This document shows, one piece after another, positions 36,363 to 47,700 of a stretch of DNA of 64,000 nt; the stretch's first letter is position 1; every line of letters begins with the position of its first letter. The translations under genes were made by a program, and so were the position numbers. Source of the stretch: Paramecium tetraurelia (taxonomy: Eukaryota; Ciliophora; Oligohymenophorea; Peniculida; Parameciidae); assembly GCF_000165425.1 (NCBI RefSeq), contig NW_001799033.1, positions 438,611-502,610 of the forward strand. The letters run 5' to 3'. Under the pieces are notes generated by a model. That model was not told the DNA's origin, did not search any database, and worked only from the letters and a program-made list of their open reading frames with translations.

Positions 36363-36851
36363 ATGGGTAAATCTACAAGCAATAAATATCATAAAGTATC
36401 TAATGTAACGCGATACAACAGAAATGTAAATTCAACCTTGATATCTAAAAAATACAATCCTAAACCAATAAATAACTAACTAAATTCCTTTGTCACCAAG
36501 AAAATCCTCTTTTAATATAATTATTCCACACATTCCCTTTAGGCAAACAATCTGGAAGTGGAAGTATTAATAATTATTGATAGTTTATACTAATTCCATT
36601 TAGCTTTCAATAAAGGAACTGACATAAATTATAAGCTTATTGTATATTCAATAAAGATGATGGCTTATTAAAAATAAGAGCAAAGAATATCGTAATCCTT
36701 AGTCTTAATCTGTTAGGCTATCTAAAATATTCTAAATCAAAAGAGCTCCTCTCTGTTTGCATAGTAACTAACTAATTTCTTTAAAATTTATATTGGCGAG
36801 TTGATTTTATATAAAATCAGACTTTTATTTCAAATTTTAATTTTTTGTTGA
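36363..36851 (+). CDS. Hypothetical protein, 162 aa
   Basis: Frame from ATG 36363 (MGKSTSNKYHKVSNVTRYNR) open for 163 codons to TGA 36849. The middle (NKGTDINYKLIVYSIKMMAY, QKQEQRISQSLVLICQAIQN) looks coding. A 21-nt GTTTAT...TTTAG inside could be an in-phase intron. Gly-2 might be myristoylated, with low certainty. No family recognised. It starts about 155 nt from the divergent giant membrane gene. Confidence 0.45.
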
Positions 36852-37191
36852 GTTCTTTTTATTATAATTAGTTTGATTAATTAAATTTCGTTAAGCGAAT
36901 ATTAGTACAATTAAAATAATATCTTCTCAAATAACATCATAAATGAAGATTTAATAATGATTAATGATATTTTAAAGATATTAATATTAAATATGCCATT
37001 AAAATTCAAATAAACCTTGTATTTATAAAACTCCATAAGAAAATGTAAATTAAAATAAGTATAGCCTCAAACATGTTAAATAATTCAATCCTATGAAGTA
37101 GAGTCATTATAAACAATTAGTTTGATCAAAAGATATGGTGGATATTCTTTTGGATAGCCATAATATTATATATTATCTATTACATATAAAA
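36852..37191. other. 340-nt intergenic stretch between convergent genes
   Basis: AT-rich (well under 25% GC), runs of TTA/ATT, no open frame with a start and no structured element seen. It separates the 3' end of the orphan gene from that of the phosphodiesterase. Confidence 0.6.
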
Positions 37192-39052
37192 TCAAATCTC
37201 AATATGAAGAGGTTCATGAAGAAACTTTTGAAGAATTTCAAGTCCTGCATTGGTATCAAAAGTTGTTTCTTCCATGAATTCTTCATCAGTCTTCTGCTTT
37301 TACCAATATTCTATATTTTATTTTACTTAGTCAACACAAGTTTTTTAGATATTTTCACTATTAATCAAGCAATAAAATACTTCTTTAATATTGTTGAGAA
37401 GGCCTCGAACATTGGTAAAACTATGGCTTTTAAAAAGCCTTCTTGAGATTTAGAAACATTCTATTTCCTATCACACATTGGTGATATAGGTACTTTAAGG
37501 TGATGTTCTAAATCTCCTTATAAAAAGAATTCTTCAATAATTCTTCTACTCCATGTTTTGTGCAATTTTAATTCCTTTGCTCCATGTCCAACATCTAAAA
37601 TAGTATGATTACCAATTACCTGCACATTTAATTCCAATTGACATGATTAATTGTTAATCAATAGCAGGAGATTCATTAACATTCAAATAATTTTAGAATT
37701 TGTTCATCAATTAAAAGTGTCTGGTGAGATCAGTGTCAAGAATGAGATTTAAGCAATACTTCCTAAATCCTTTGATTTCATTAGAACTCAAATTTTCAAT
37801 GATGTTGCATTTACTTTAAGTGAGTACCTAAAACAATAGGAATGAATGATAATTCTCTAAAACACTTTGATCATTAAATAATAAGGCTAATCTACATCTG
37901 TTAGCAGTCATAAATCCGTTATTTAAGCCTGGATGTCCAATATCATGTGCCAAAGATGAAATTAACAAGCAAGTAGCTTGGAAATCGTCGATTAAAGTTG
38001 ATAATCCATTTTATAGGAAAAAGGCAGTTGAATTTGCGACATCGATTGCATGCATAGAATTGTGATAGAAATTGTTTTAATAGAGAGATTCTATTTTGAC
38101 ACTGAATTCTCCAAGGGTTTCTAGATTAGTAATCTTCAATGTTTGAATGACTTTGAATATTTTAAACAAATTTATGGATCCTTCTAAAAACATCATTCTC
38201 TGTGATTGATCTAGATTATTTAGAGTGTAATCTGGTTGTAAATAATTGATGTTGAAATCAATTAGAGTGTTTTAGGTAATATCATCTATGTCATCTGAAA
38301 TGTCATCAATATATTAAAAGGAGGCTTCTCTTTAGGTGAAATGTGAAAGTATGAATCTAAGATAGTAAGCATAAAATTTACTTTTTGGCATCTTAACTAA
38401 ATTAGTCTTCCTTTGAGGTTTATTGGATACTGCAATTACTATTTTGACAATCCAATTAACGATGACTTCTTAAAAACTTTGGTAACCAAATGTTGTCTTT
38501 TTTACCTGTCAATAAATTGAGAAGGTCATCTATTTCATCAATAGTAATAAAATCATCTCCTTGAATAATAGTTTGATCAGAGTGAGATTGCTGTTGGTCG
38601 AATAGTAGATTTTTACCTTTAATATCTGAATTTTAGGATAGGGTTCTACTAGCTCTTCTTCTAAAATTCTCTATTTTTGGAGAAGTGGTTTGATAATTTT
38701 GGTTAGTGTCTTCGTCAACTTCGTCTTTGCCAAACACTTCTGTTATTGAAACCATCGATTACAATTTTTCTTATTATTAACTAGCATTTTTTAAGAGTTG
38801 ATTTTTGATTGCGCATTGTTACTTAAATTTGATTAATTTTAATTTATTGACTAAGTCATTGGCCCTAGATTATAATTGCATCTGTGATTTTGAATCAATT
38901 TCCTCTTGATATTTATTTATCTATTATTGTTACTGCTACTTCATCTGATCCAGCTCCTAGTTGAATTGCTTGATTTTGTTTTGTGTCTCGTTGCACAGTC
39001 TCTGTTATCGTAATTATTTTGACAAAATAAAAACCGATTATACTGTTATCAT
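37192..39052 (-). CDS. 3',5'-cyclic-nucleotide phosphodiesterase (class I, HD-type)
   Basis: Start at 39052. The N-terminus is a Gln-rich coiled coil followed by an acidic Ser-rich linker, with no GAF, PAS or obvious TM domains except a possible hydrophobic stretch (VIVNWIVKIVIAV). The catalytic domain contains both metal sites of class I PDEs: YHNSMHAIDVANST (HNxxHxxD) and LAHDIGHPGLNN (HDxxHPG). Later ones follow: DTDLTRHF, CADVGHGAKEL where others have ADISNP/HPAK, and the terminal W-rich helix (NIEYWQKQKTDEEF). Introns: 38469-38505 (37 nt, longest here), 37595-37619, 37358-37380; together they give 591 aa. Hydrolyses cAMP and/or cGMP; the purine-selecting Gln cannot be assigned with certainty. 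Likely partners in the cell include the cNMP-responsive proteins encoded in this window. Confidence 0.92.
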
Positions 39053-39070
39053 TTTGATTGTACTAATAAA

Positions 39071-39750
39071 ATGGACTCCCCAACAGATTTGAAATGCCAA
39101 AACGCTGCCGATTCCAATCACTTAATGCAAGTAATGCAATTTCAATGAGAATCGATTGTAGATATATTGATGGAGGAGGATGAAGAAGGTGAATTGGTCT
39201 AGTACTTATTCCGATCTCGATTCTACACTACAGAATATAAGATAGATAATACTCAGTTATGGTTAAAGTCGTGATTAGGGCATTTACGAGCTGAATTACC
39301 AAACCTAGATTCAGAAGAGATTCGGGAGTTTAAGTAGTTCTAAAATTTTAGAAATGTTTACTTTTTCTTCAAATGATGAAAGACAATCCACAAGGTCTCG
39401 ATAATTTTAACAGTTAGTTCGTAATGATAATGGCTGGACCCACTATTTTAAAAGTTTGCCATCCAGTTCCAAATTATGTTACCAAAAATTATTAAGCAAA
39501 TTACAATAGTCTATTCTTGTTTCGAGGGTTGGGTATTAATGTAATGGGTTTGGAACACTTCTGAGACCTTCATTTTTATCTGATCATTGTACTGCACATT
39601 AACAGATTAGTTATTCATTATTTTATAATATTTTATATCAATCAAATTTGCATAAAACTTAATATATCAAACATTCAAATTCAATTGAAAAATGTTATTC
39701 TGTAAAAGACTTCGCTGTTGAAATTATCAAATTTTATAAATTTTTTAATT
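39071..39750 (+). pseudogene. Degenerate ORF with in-frame TGA codons
   Basis: Starting at ATG 39071 the frame reads MDSPTDLKCQNAADSNHL, hits TGA at 39146, resumes SIVDILMEEDEEGELVQYLF, hits TGA at 39272, resumes LGHLRAELPNLDSEEIREF, then TGA at 39374. Another coding-like piece (AGPTILKVCHPVPNYVTKNY) lies in a different frame from about 39370. No GT...AG intron of 20-40 nt removes the first two TGAs in frame. The ATG is only 18 nt from the divergent PDE start, leaving no room for promoters. Best read as a gene remnant; a non-coding region or TGA recoding are alternatives. Family not recognised. Confidence 0.4.
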
Positions 39751-42700
39751 ATGCTTAAAATTCTGCACTTAAGCAAACTCTCATCCAGGTTTTTAAATAA
39801 AAGTATAGCCTGCTTTTCATAACCCTTCATTTAAAAAGAATATCAATTCATTAGCGACGACGAGGCTGATTACGAATTCACAGTCGCCTTTGTTAATGAA
39901 GCAGACTTCTAACATTTTGCCAATGCTTAGACAATAGACGAAGTCATCAAAGTTTACCAAGAAAACAATCTAACACCTCAACAGATTCATTTCCCAGTGT
40001 TTCAAATCTGCTCCCTTCTTAAGAGGAACCCAGAAACCAAAAATGAACTGCTTCATCAATTCATCACAGAAAATGTCCTGCCCAATTTTGAGACATTGAA
40101 ACCATCACAATGCATTACTGTAATTGTGTTGTTGCAAAAACTGTAAAATAAATCATATAATGCCTAAATCAAGAAACACATAGAGTAGAATTTACAAAGT
40201 TATAATTCCAAATAATTGCCACATATATTTTATTTTTATTCAAAACAAGGATGGAAGATGTTCCACATTGGCAAAATCCTAAAGTAATAATTGAGAGCAT
40301 CTGATTTTAACATCGTAGGACTTTGTTCAATCATCAGAGCATGTTACATTGAATCAACTCAATTCAAGTCAATTATTCACTCAGATTTGGCATTTAAAGC
40401 TAGTAAGAGTTTAATGAATAAGGTTGATGACATGACTACACCTTAATAAATAGCTGTATTTAATCAATTAGCCAAAATGAAATTGCATTAGAGCACTTCC
40501 AGTAAATAATTCCCTTTATTGCTATACAAATTGGCTGAAATCTTTGTTTAAAATTTAGGAAAGATTAATTTGCATTCCAAATTGAAATTAATGGAATCCT
40601 ATTAGTTTTTAATCAATAACTTTCCAAACACTCTTTTTGAAGTCCTATTTAAATCAATCGAAATAGATACCTTGAATAGTCAAAATAGGTTGAGACTTTA
40701 CATCAATCTAAAAGAACAGAAATCCTTCAATAGACTTAAAGATGACAAGATGCAACAAATGTTCAATAACATCAAATTTGATGAAGTTACTGAAAACAAT
40801 CTCCTATTGAAATTTCTGGATGTCGAATTTGGGCGATAAAATTCATCGACCATTGACTCTATTATAGTTAGATTGAATAATGCCTAGAATTTAAATTCAA
40901 AACAAAAAATAGAGTTTCTCAAAGTCATCATCAAGTAAAATAAAGTTTCAAAATACTTGGATCAAATAAAAATTACTAATGATCATCTCCCTAGATTGAT
41001 CGATTAAGCCTATTATTGTCATAGATATGTTAAGAGTTTACCATCTCAGGAATAGTAGGACAACATTCAAGAATCTACATAATAATTGATGGAAAGATTG
41101 CAGCAACTTGAAAGCAAGAGCAAATTGTCCATAAGCCATTATATATTAAGTTTGGAACCATATCCTGGAGATCCTTTTTATGAGTTTATTAATTAGGAAA
41201 TAAAATTAGACGAATTACCTGAAAAAGATTATATTCACTTTCTTTTAAGGTTAAATAGTTAGAATCTTTTTAATCATGAATTAAAAACAAAAAGTGAAAT
41301 GATGGCACCTTCACTTGATTAATTATAAAGTATAATAAATAATATTTCAAATATTGATTATTTAAATGATAAGTTGGTTAAATAAATATCTAAATGGCAT
41401 GTCGATATTGCAAATAAAAGTATTATTGATGGAACATTTAATATACATTTAATGCTAAACTTAATCTTTAAAATTGTACTATACACTCCACTATTTGCTT
41501 TACACACATCAAGAGGTACAGTTATGTAACCCATTAGAGAATTATTAAACTTTATGTCTAACTAAGTTTCATAACATTAGGGTAACTTGGAAGTGGATTT
41601 GTATTTATTTCTTCGATTTTATAAATCTTTCGCCAATTTAGATGTCAAAACTAATTTAATATTTAACATATGTCAAGATTTATGTGATTAAAAGGATAAT
41701 TTTGAGGATTTAGAAAAACTTTAAATTGCGTCTATTGTAACTGATTTGAATCCAGATTCATTTACGAATTTGCAAGTTGTTAATTCCTTTTTAAGTTAGA
41801 TTTTAAAATTAAAAATGGACAACTTTATTTTTATTTAAATCACAACTAAAATATTACTTTATTAATTAAAATTTAAGGAAAAGTTGAATTGTGCAGTTTA
41901 GATTACTTCCTTAGAGGAGATGATAAATTAATTAAAGATGGAGTTGGTACAATTCAATTTTATGCAAAATACCAAAGAAAACTATTATGATGGATTGATG
42001 ACATTACTGGATTATGATGCCTGGAGAATTGGTCATTAGAAATTCGAAAATGATGAGTTGTCTGATTTTATCCATTTGCATTTTTAAAACCTCAATGAGT
42101 CCTTGAATATGAAGAGCATGAGACCAGGCTTGAAAACTGTAATAAGGATAATCAATTAATGCGAGAATAAGTATCAATTTATCTAAAGATACGAAAAATT
42201 GTTTTAGCAAATGTTTTCAAAATGCAAGCAACTTAAAAATTAAGAAATCCCACATATTTAAGCCTGTTTAGATTACATAGAGTTTGCAAAGAAATTAAAA
42301 TTATCTAATAAGGATATATTCAAATTTCTAATAAACTAAATCTAGGAGTAGGAAAACAATTTAAAACCTACTTAAATAGTTTAAATTATTTAGAAGTTCT
42401 CTGAAATGAAAATCTATACAAAGCCATTCTATGACAATCTCAGCAACTTAATCATAAACCACTCTAAATAATATTCGAGAATCGAGTTATTAGATGTGAT
42501 GAATGCCTTTGCCAAGCTGGGGTACTTCAATTAGGAATTAGTTATCAACATATTGGAGCATACTCAATAGGAATTGTAGCAACTTAACAACGGGGTTATT
42601 AGTGTTCAAACCCTTTGGAGTATATTAACGAGTTTCTATTATTTCATGAAGGAGTTGAATCAGAACTTGTTCTCGAGATATGAGGGAATCATAGTGCATC

Positions 42701-43284
42701 TAATGTAGAAGTAAGAATTTAAGCTAAGTTACATAGTGTGTCTCAGTTTGTATACTTGGAGAAGATCTAAAAGCTACCCATCATTTTTCGACAGTTTATG
42801 GATATTTACAACCTTGTAGAGTTCAGTGGACATTTAAATATTTGTAAGTGTATGTGTGTTTATTTGAAGAATTGAATCAGTTATAACAAGAATAGGCCAG
42901 ATTGATAATTGAGAATGGGAAGAGCCAAGTAAAGCAGAATATCATTCCAAATCAGAAATCCACTTAGCAATTCCGTTCGTTGATGAAATTCCTCGATAAG
43001 AACAAAATAGAATACAAAATGAATTATTATTTTGACTCCCAATATGTAGATTTTTACATTGAAACAAAAAGGATGATTATTTCAGTGGACAACTCTCTGT
43101 ATGTGACGAATGATATGGTAATGAGATGATTGTTATCTAGTAATAATATACTGGGTTCCATTATATCAACAAATGGATCTTGGAGGGAGCCACGAAAAAG
43201 TACGAATTGAAAAGCATTAGAATCAAGGCTTGGCAATGGTTATAGATGAGTGAGGAATAGAAGACCAAGATTTTGTAATTGTGA
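39751..43284 (+). CDS. RAP-domain protein, predicted mitochondrial RNA-binding factor
   Basis: ATG 39751 gives MLKILHLSKLSSRFLNKSIA, an amphipathic basic presequence for mitochondria. Most of the 1160 residues are helical repeats rich in Leu/Asn/Gln (e.g. LLDVMNAFAKLGYFNQELVI), as in FASTK/OPR-type helical-repeat proteins. The C-terminal ~75 residues form a RAP domain: FLDKNKIEYKMNYYFDSQYV, DFYIETKRMIISVDN, GFHYINKWILEGATKKYELK, SIRIKAWQWLQ. Introns 42821-42848 and 43118-43140 are needed to join it in frame. RAP proteins act in organelle rRNA or mRNA processing and translation in alveolates, algae and animals. Length is large for a RAP protein. No catalytic site apart from the endonuclease-like fold of RAP; nuclease activity is not evident. 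Confidence 0.82.
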
Positions 43285-43401
43285 TTATTTTTAAAGTTTA
43301 AAATGTATTTAATTTTTACATATGTTTTGTTAATGATGGTGTGTAATAAGTAAGAAACAGAATATAAAGCATAATATAATGTCATCACTTTTAGATTACA
43401 G

Positions 43402-43617
43402 TCATTTTAGGTAATCCTTTATGGTTTTCTTTTTATCGTCTACAATTTAAGTAACCTTTTCTTTCTGATGAAAAAAGCAAATGATGATTTCTTCATCAAA
43501 TCTGACTTAGTCTTTCATGGAGGATTTAGAATGCATTCGATGATCATCAGTGTCTCCATATGATTTTTCAATGAAAACCAAATGAAACGTATTGAGTCCT
43601 AATCCAGGTTTACTCAT
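43402..43617 (-). CDS. Small protein, 71 aa, unknown
   Basis: Intronless 72-codon frame, start 43617 (MSKPGLGLNTFHLVFIEKSY), TGA 43402. Balanced composition with Cys, His and acidic residues (VRFDEEIIICFFHQKEKVTQ), three Gln codons as TAA, unlike random AT-rich DNA. Predicted soluble alpha/beta. Not recognised. Lies between the convergent RAP gene and the divergent HU/dynein gene (about 175 nt upstream of its start). Confidence 0.55.
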
Positions 43618-43792
43618 TAATATTAATCAAAAGTTTATTATTTAATAATGCATGTAAAATTAGATATGATTTGGATTATCCAAAGCCCAATGCTACTATT
43701 ATAATATTTAAAACTATGATGGTTTAATATATAAAGAATTTGATTTCCCCTAATTCCCAATTAATTTTATTAAAAAAAGCAAAACTGTTCTA

Positions 43793-44625
43793 ATGACAGA
43801 ATTGCAAATCGAGCATTACAACATAGAGCGTCTTTTGACCGAATTGGAGTAATATTTTCTTTAAACTACAAAAGGTTGAATGGCGAGCCTTTGGACAAGG
43901 TGGCTGAAATTTGGAATGCATTCATAAAATGGAGCAAAATGAACTTCGATGTCGAGAGGACGATCAACATACCTCATTTAGGTAAGAGATGTTTATTATG
44001 TCCACTAGGGAACTTCGCTTTCAGATTACCTCATGTGCAGGGGGAAGAAATTGCGTTAGATAAGGAGAAGAGTGTTCTTTTCTACCCAAACGAGAATTTT
44101 TTGAATAGTGCAAATCTACGCTATAGAGTATATATTGAAATTTAATTTAAATAGGGAGAAATTGAGACACCAACACCAACAATCAAAATCAGTTATCACC
44201 AGATTGCCAAATTATGTGGTGGCATTGAGACTCAAGTATAACAGACTCAAAAGGTAAATGACAAATCACTTGTCTCTACCAAATAGATGGGAGTGGACAG
44301 GTCCTTGATTTAAGCAATTGTGGAGGGAGTATTCTAATCATTGATTTAAAAAATTAAAACAAAAACACAAGTGGAAGTTGATTTGGGATATTTCGGAAAA
44401 TTTTTGAGATTTGATTCCACATTTACATTCGAACCCCTTTTGAAATCTAAGGTCCAATCACAAATCAAATAAGGATCGCAAACCAAAAAGACTGTTAGAA
44501 ATTTGATTGAATAATCCAAGCATGCCATAGCCTTACAAACAAGAGGACAGATCACCAATTTCCAAATGATTAAGAACTAAATCCAGTAGTAACAATAGGA
44601 AAGTAAGAAATCCTAAATTAATTGA
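43793..44625 (+). CDS. HU/CCDC81-like domain protein, or N-terminal part of the adjacent dynein gene
   Basis: ATG 43793 (MTELQIEHYNIERLLTELEL) with a 26-nt intron at 43849-43874. Two HU-like folds can be seen: AEIWNAFIKWSKMNFDVERT, INIPHLGKRC, LLCPLGNFAFRLPHV; then a second with ISYHQIAKLCG, LIQAIVEGVFQSLIQKIKTK, VEVDLGYFGKFLRFD. Paired HU domains with a 'V...L...G.F' pattern are typical of CCDC81, a centriole/basal-body-associated family. If it ends at TGA 44623 the protein has 268 aa. But a 26-nt intron (44603-44628) skips that TGA, and coding-like sequence then runs on (QSIEQSQLMQSKKAAFEIF). A further 20-nt intron (44695-44714) brings it exactly into the dynein frame. See the dynein entry and findings. 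Confidence 0.6.
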
Positions 44626-44794
44626 TAGTTATGTAACAATCAATCGAGTAGAGTCAATTGATGCAATCCAAAAAGGCAGCCTTTGAAATATTTAGTGAAA
44701 ACTCTCAATAAAAGATGATGCAAACTCCAACTAGAAGAATAGGAAAATTAGAACAGTAATTAATTCTAACAATAAATACATTAGTATCCCAATA

Positions 44795-47700
44795 ATGCCT
44801 GAGATGTTAGGAGCTGGTACTGATCCTTTAGCTAAGAACCAAGACTTTTCGAAATTGGTTGAAAATCCTTCTGCCTTGATGACTCAATAATTTATCAAGC
44901 CATAGAATGCAAAGATTCGTTTTCCACCAATATTGGATAAGTTTGCTAGAACATTGGCAGCCCCAATTTCAGGAATGAAATACAACAGTAGTGTAGTTGG
45001 CAGAATAGCATCTAATTACAATCCTGGAGCGAAAAGATTCTACTTTGATAGTGAGTCCAAGGGAGTCAGAATATTGAAGGCCTTCGAATCCAAAGTGAAT
45101 TTCACTGCAAATCCTGAGTTACTATAGAAGCCTGCATCTCTGGAGGAAGAGTTATTGTACGTCACAGGTAAGCTAAGAACTAAGGAGTTGAAGGAGAAGT
45201 TGGAAGCCAAGAATAATTGCTATGCAAGATACTAGGCTTATATTAATAATGAAATACCATAGGAATTCATAGCAGAGATCAAATAATAGTGGGTGCAAGA
45301 TATTATAGAATTATTGCCAAGAGATCTCAAGAAGTTGGGAGATCAATTGAGTCAAAAGTATGTAGAGGAGATGATGAATGAGATAACACATGATTACAAC
45401 TTGAGTATGAAGAAGGCCATTTTGGATTATGTGCTTAAGGATGAGGAGGAAAGGTTGAGAGTGGGAATAGTAGAGATCATTGATGAGATCCCAGAATATG
45501 GATCTGCTGTCTATAAAGGGATCGAACCTAGTGAGGAATGGAAGAAGAAGGTCAATGAAGCTAGAGATGCCATGGTGCAGAACTTGGTGATTAATAGTTA
45601 GACAACTCTCTAATTGTTGAAGAGTTGGTATGCTAAATATTCAAAAATGAATTTCTTGGTTTTATCATCTGCTAAGGATTAACCAATGAACATTAACTAT
45701 TTTACCAAGGTTCAATAGGATAGAATTTAAGAAGTGAAGAATCACTTATAGAATGAGTGGCACAAGGAAGTTGCTGATCTCTATTAGAAGGAATTGCATG
45801 TAGCAAATAGAAATAAAAGACATGCTATGTTATTCTTTGAGAGCACTGCTACATTGATGAGTAATTTGTTGAGGACTCAGATTAATGAGAGTTTGATCTC
45901 ATATAGAAACTTCTTCAAGAGATTCGACAAGAAGATATTGAGAGCTCCCTAATAGGTAATTGCTGAGGAGGATGATTTCGATAAACCTATTGAAGATGTG
46001 TTTTTAACTGTTAAACTTAAACATGATGGGAATAAGATTGAATTTGCTGATCATCTTCAGATGAGTATTAAAAATGGAATTTTGAAATTAATTGATGATA
46101 TCTACAAGTGTTCAGAGAATTTCCAGAGACCTGAAAATACTATCTCAAGAAGTGAGAAAACCTCTCTTTGGAAAATACCAGAAGATGATGACACCTTTGT
46201 TTCAACCTACAAGACAATCAATGAAATTTTGGATATCAATTTGAAGAATGTTGAGAGCACTCTCGAGATTTATGAAAAGTATTCATTCTTATTAAGAGAA
46301 ACTGAAAAGGCTACATAATGGACAAGTGTTGCAAGAACCAGAAATGAATTTATTCAAGCATTCAATAACTATTCATAATTGTATGAGTAAGTAAATGAGG
46401 CTATCCCATTCTTTGTAAGAGTCAATATGATTTTGGTTGATGGTTGTGAAGTAAAGAAGAAGTATTTGGACATCATCTAAGAGATCATTTAATTGTTGGA
46501 GAGAAACATTCATGATTACATTATGACTACCAATTAGAGAATCAGCAAAGAAATCTAAGCACTCTAAGATAACATCTAAGGTAGAGCAGACACTACTGAA
46601 AGGTTGGTTGAATTGGAAGCAGCCTTGGAGAAGATCAGAAAAACAGAAAATAAGAAAGTACAAAACGATTTCATAGATTTACAGAAGTGGTTGTATTAGT
46701 TGTACACTACTAATTATTAAATTAATGAGGATGATTTGATCTAGATTTCTAACACATCCAGACTTGTTCATTCTTTGATGCTCAAGGTGGATTAGGAAGA
46801 AATTCGTATTCAAAAGGACAGAGATTAATTGGAGTAATTTATTAGAGAAAGAAGAGAGAAGTTTTAGAATAATCTTGATGAAATTACCCAAAGCATCAAT
46901 AGATTGAAAACATCTTATACTTCTGCTTATTAAGTTAAAGAAGCCAATGACATTGTTGACAATCACGTTAAGAAATTATAAGAATATGTAGCTGAAATGT
47001 AGGACATCTAAATGAGAGAAGAACAATTGGGATGGTAACCTACTGAATTTGTCAAACTCTAAGAAGCTTAAAATAGTATCAAGCCTTATGAAGAATTGTG
47101 GCATCAATTGAGAGATTGGGAATAGAATTCAATGAATTGGACAAAGGCTAAATTTATCTTCAGATTAGATGCAGAAACTATTGAGAAGGATGTCAAATCC
47201 ATGTTAAGTTAAGCCAAAAAACTGACCTACTAATTCCCAAAGAATATCACTCCTTAAGGCACACAATAATTGATCAAATAATTGTCTGACAAAATTAATG
47301 ACTTCTAAGTTCAATTGCCTTTGATTAGAGTGTTCTCTAATCCAGGTATGAAGGAAAGACATTGGGAAGAGATCTCATAAATTATGGGATTCCCAGTCAG
47401 ACCAGACAAAGAATAATAACTATCGAAATTAATTGAATTGGATTTAAAATAACATTTTCTTAAATTTGAAGAAATTTCTGATTCTGCTACCAAAGAATAC
47501 AATTTAGAGAAGATCTTAAACAAAATGCAAGAAGATTGGGATAATGTAATTACAGAACTTAAACCATGGAAGGACACTGGTACCTTTATAGTTTCAGGAG
47601 CATCCAATGATGAAGTCTAAACTTTGTTGGATGATCAAATTGTAAAGACAATCACGATGAAGGGTTCTCCTTATGCAAGAAATTTTGAGAGCAGAATTGC

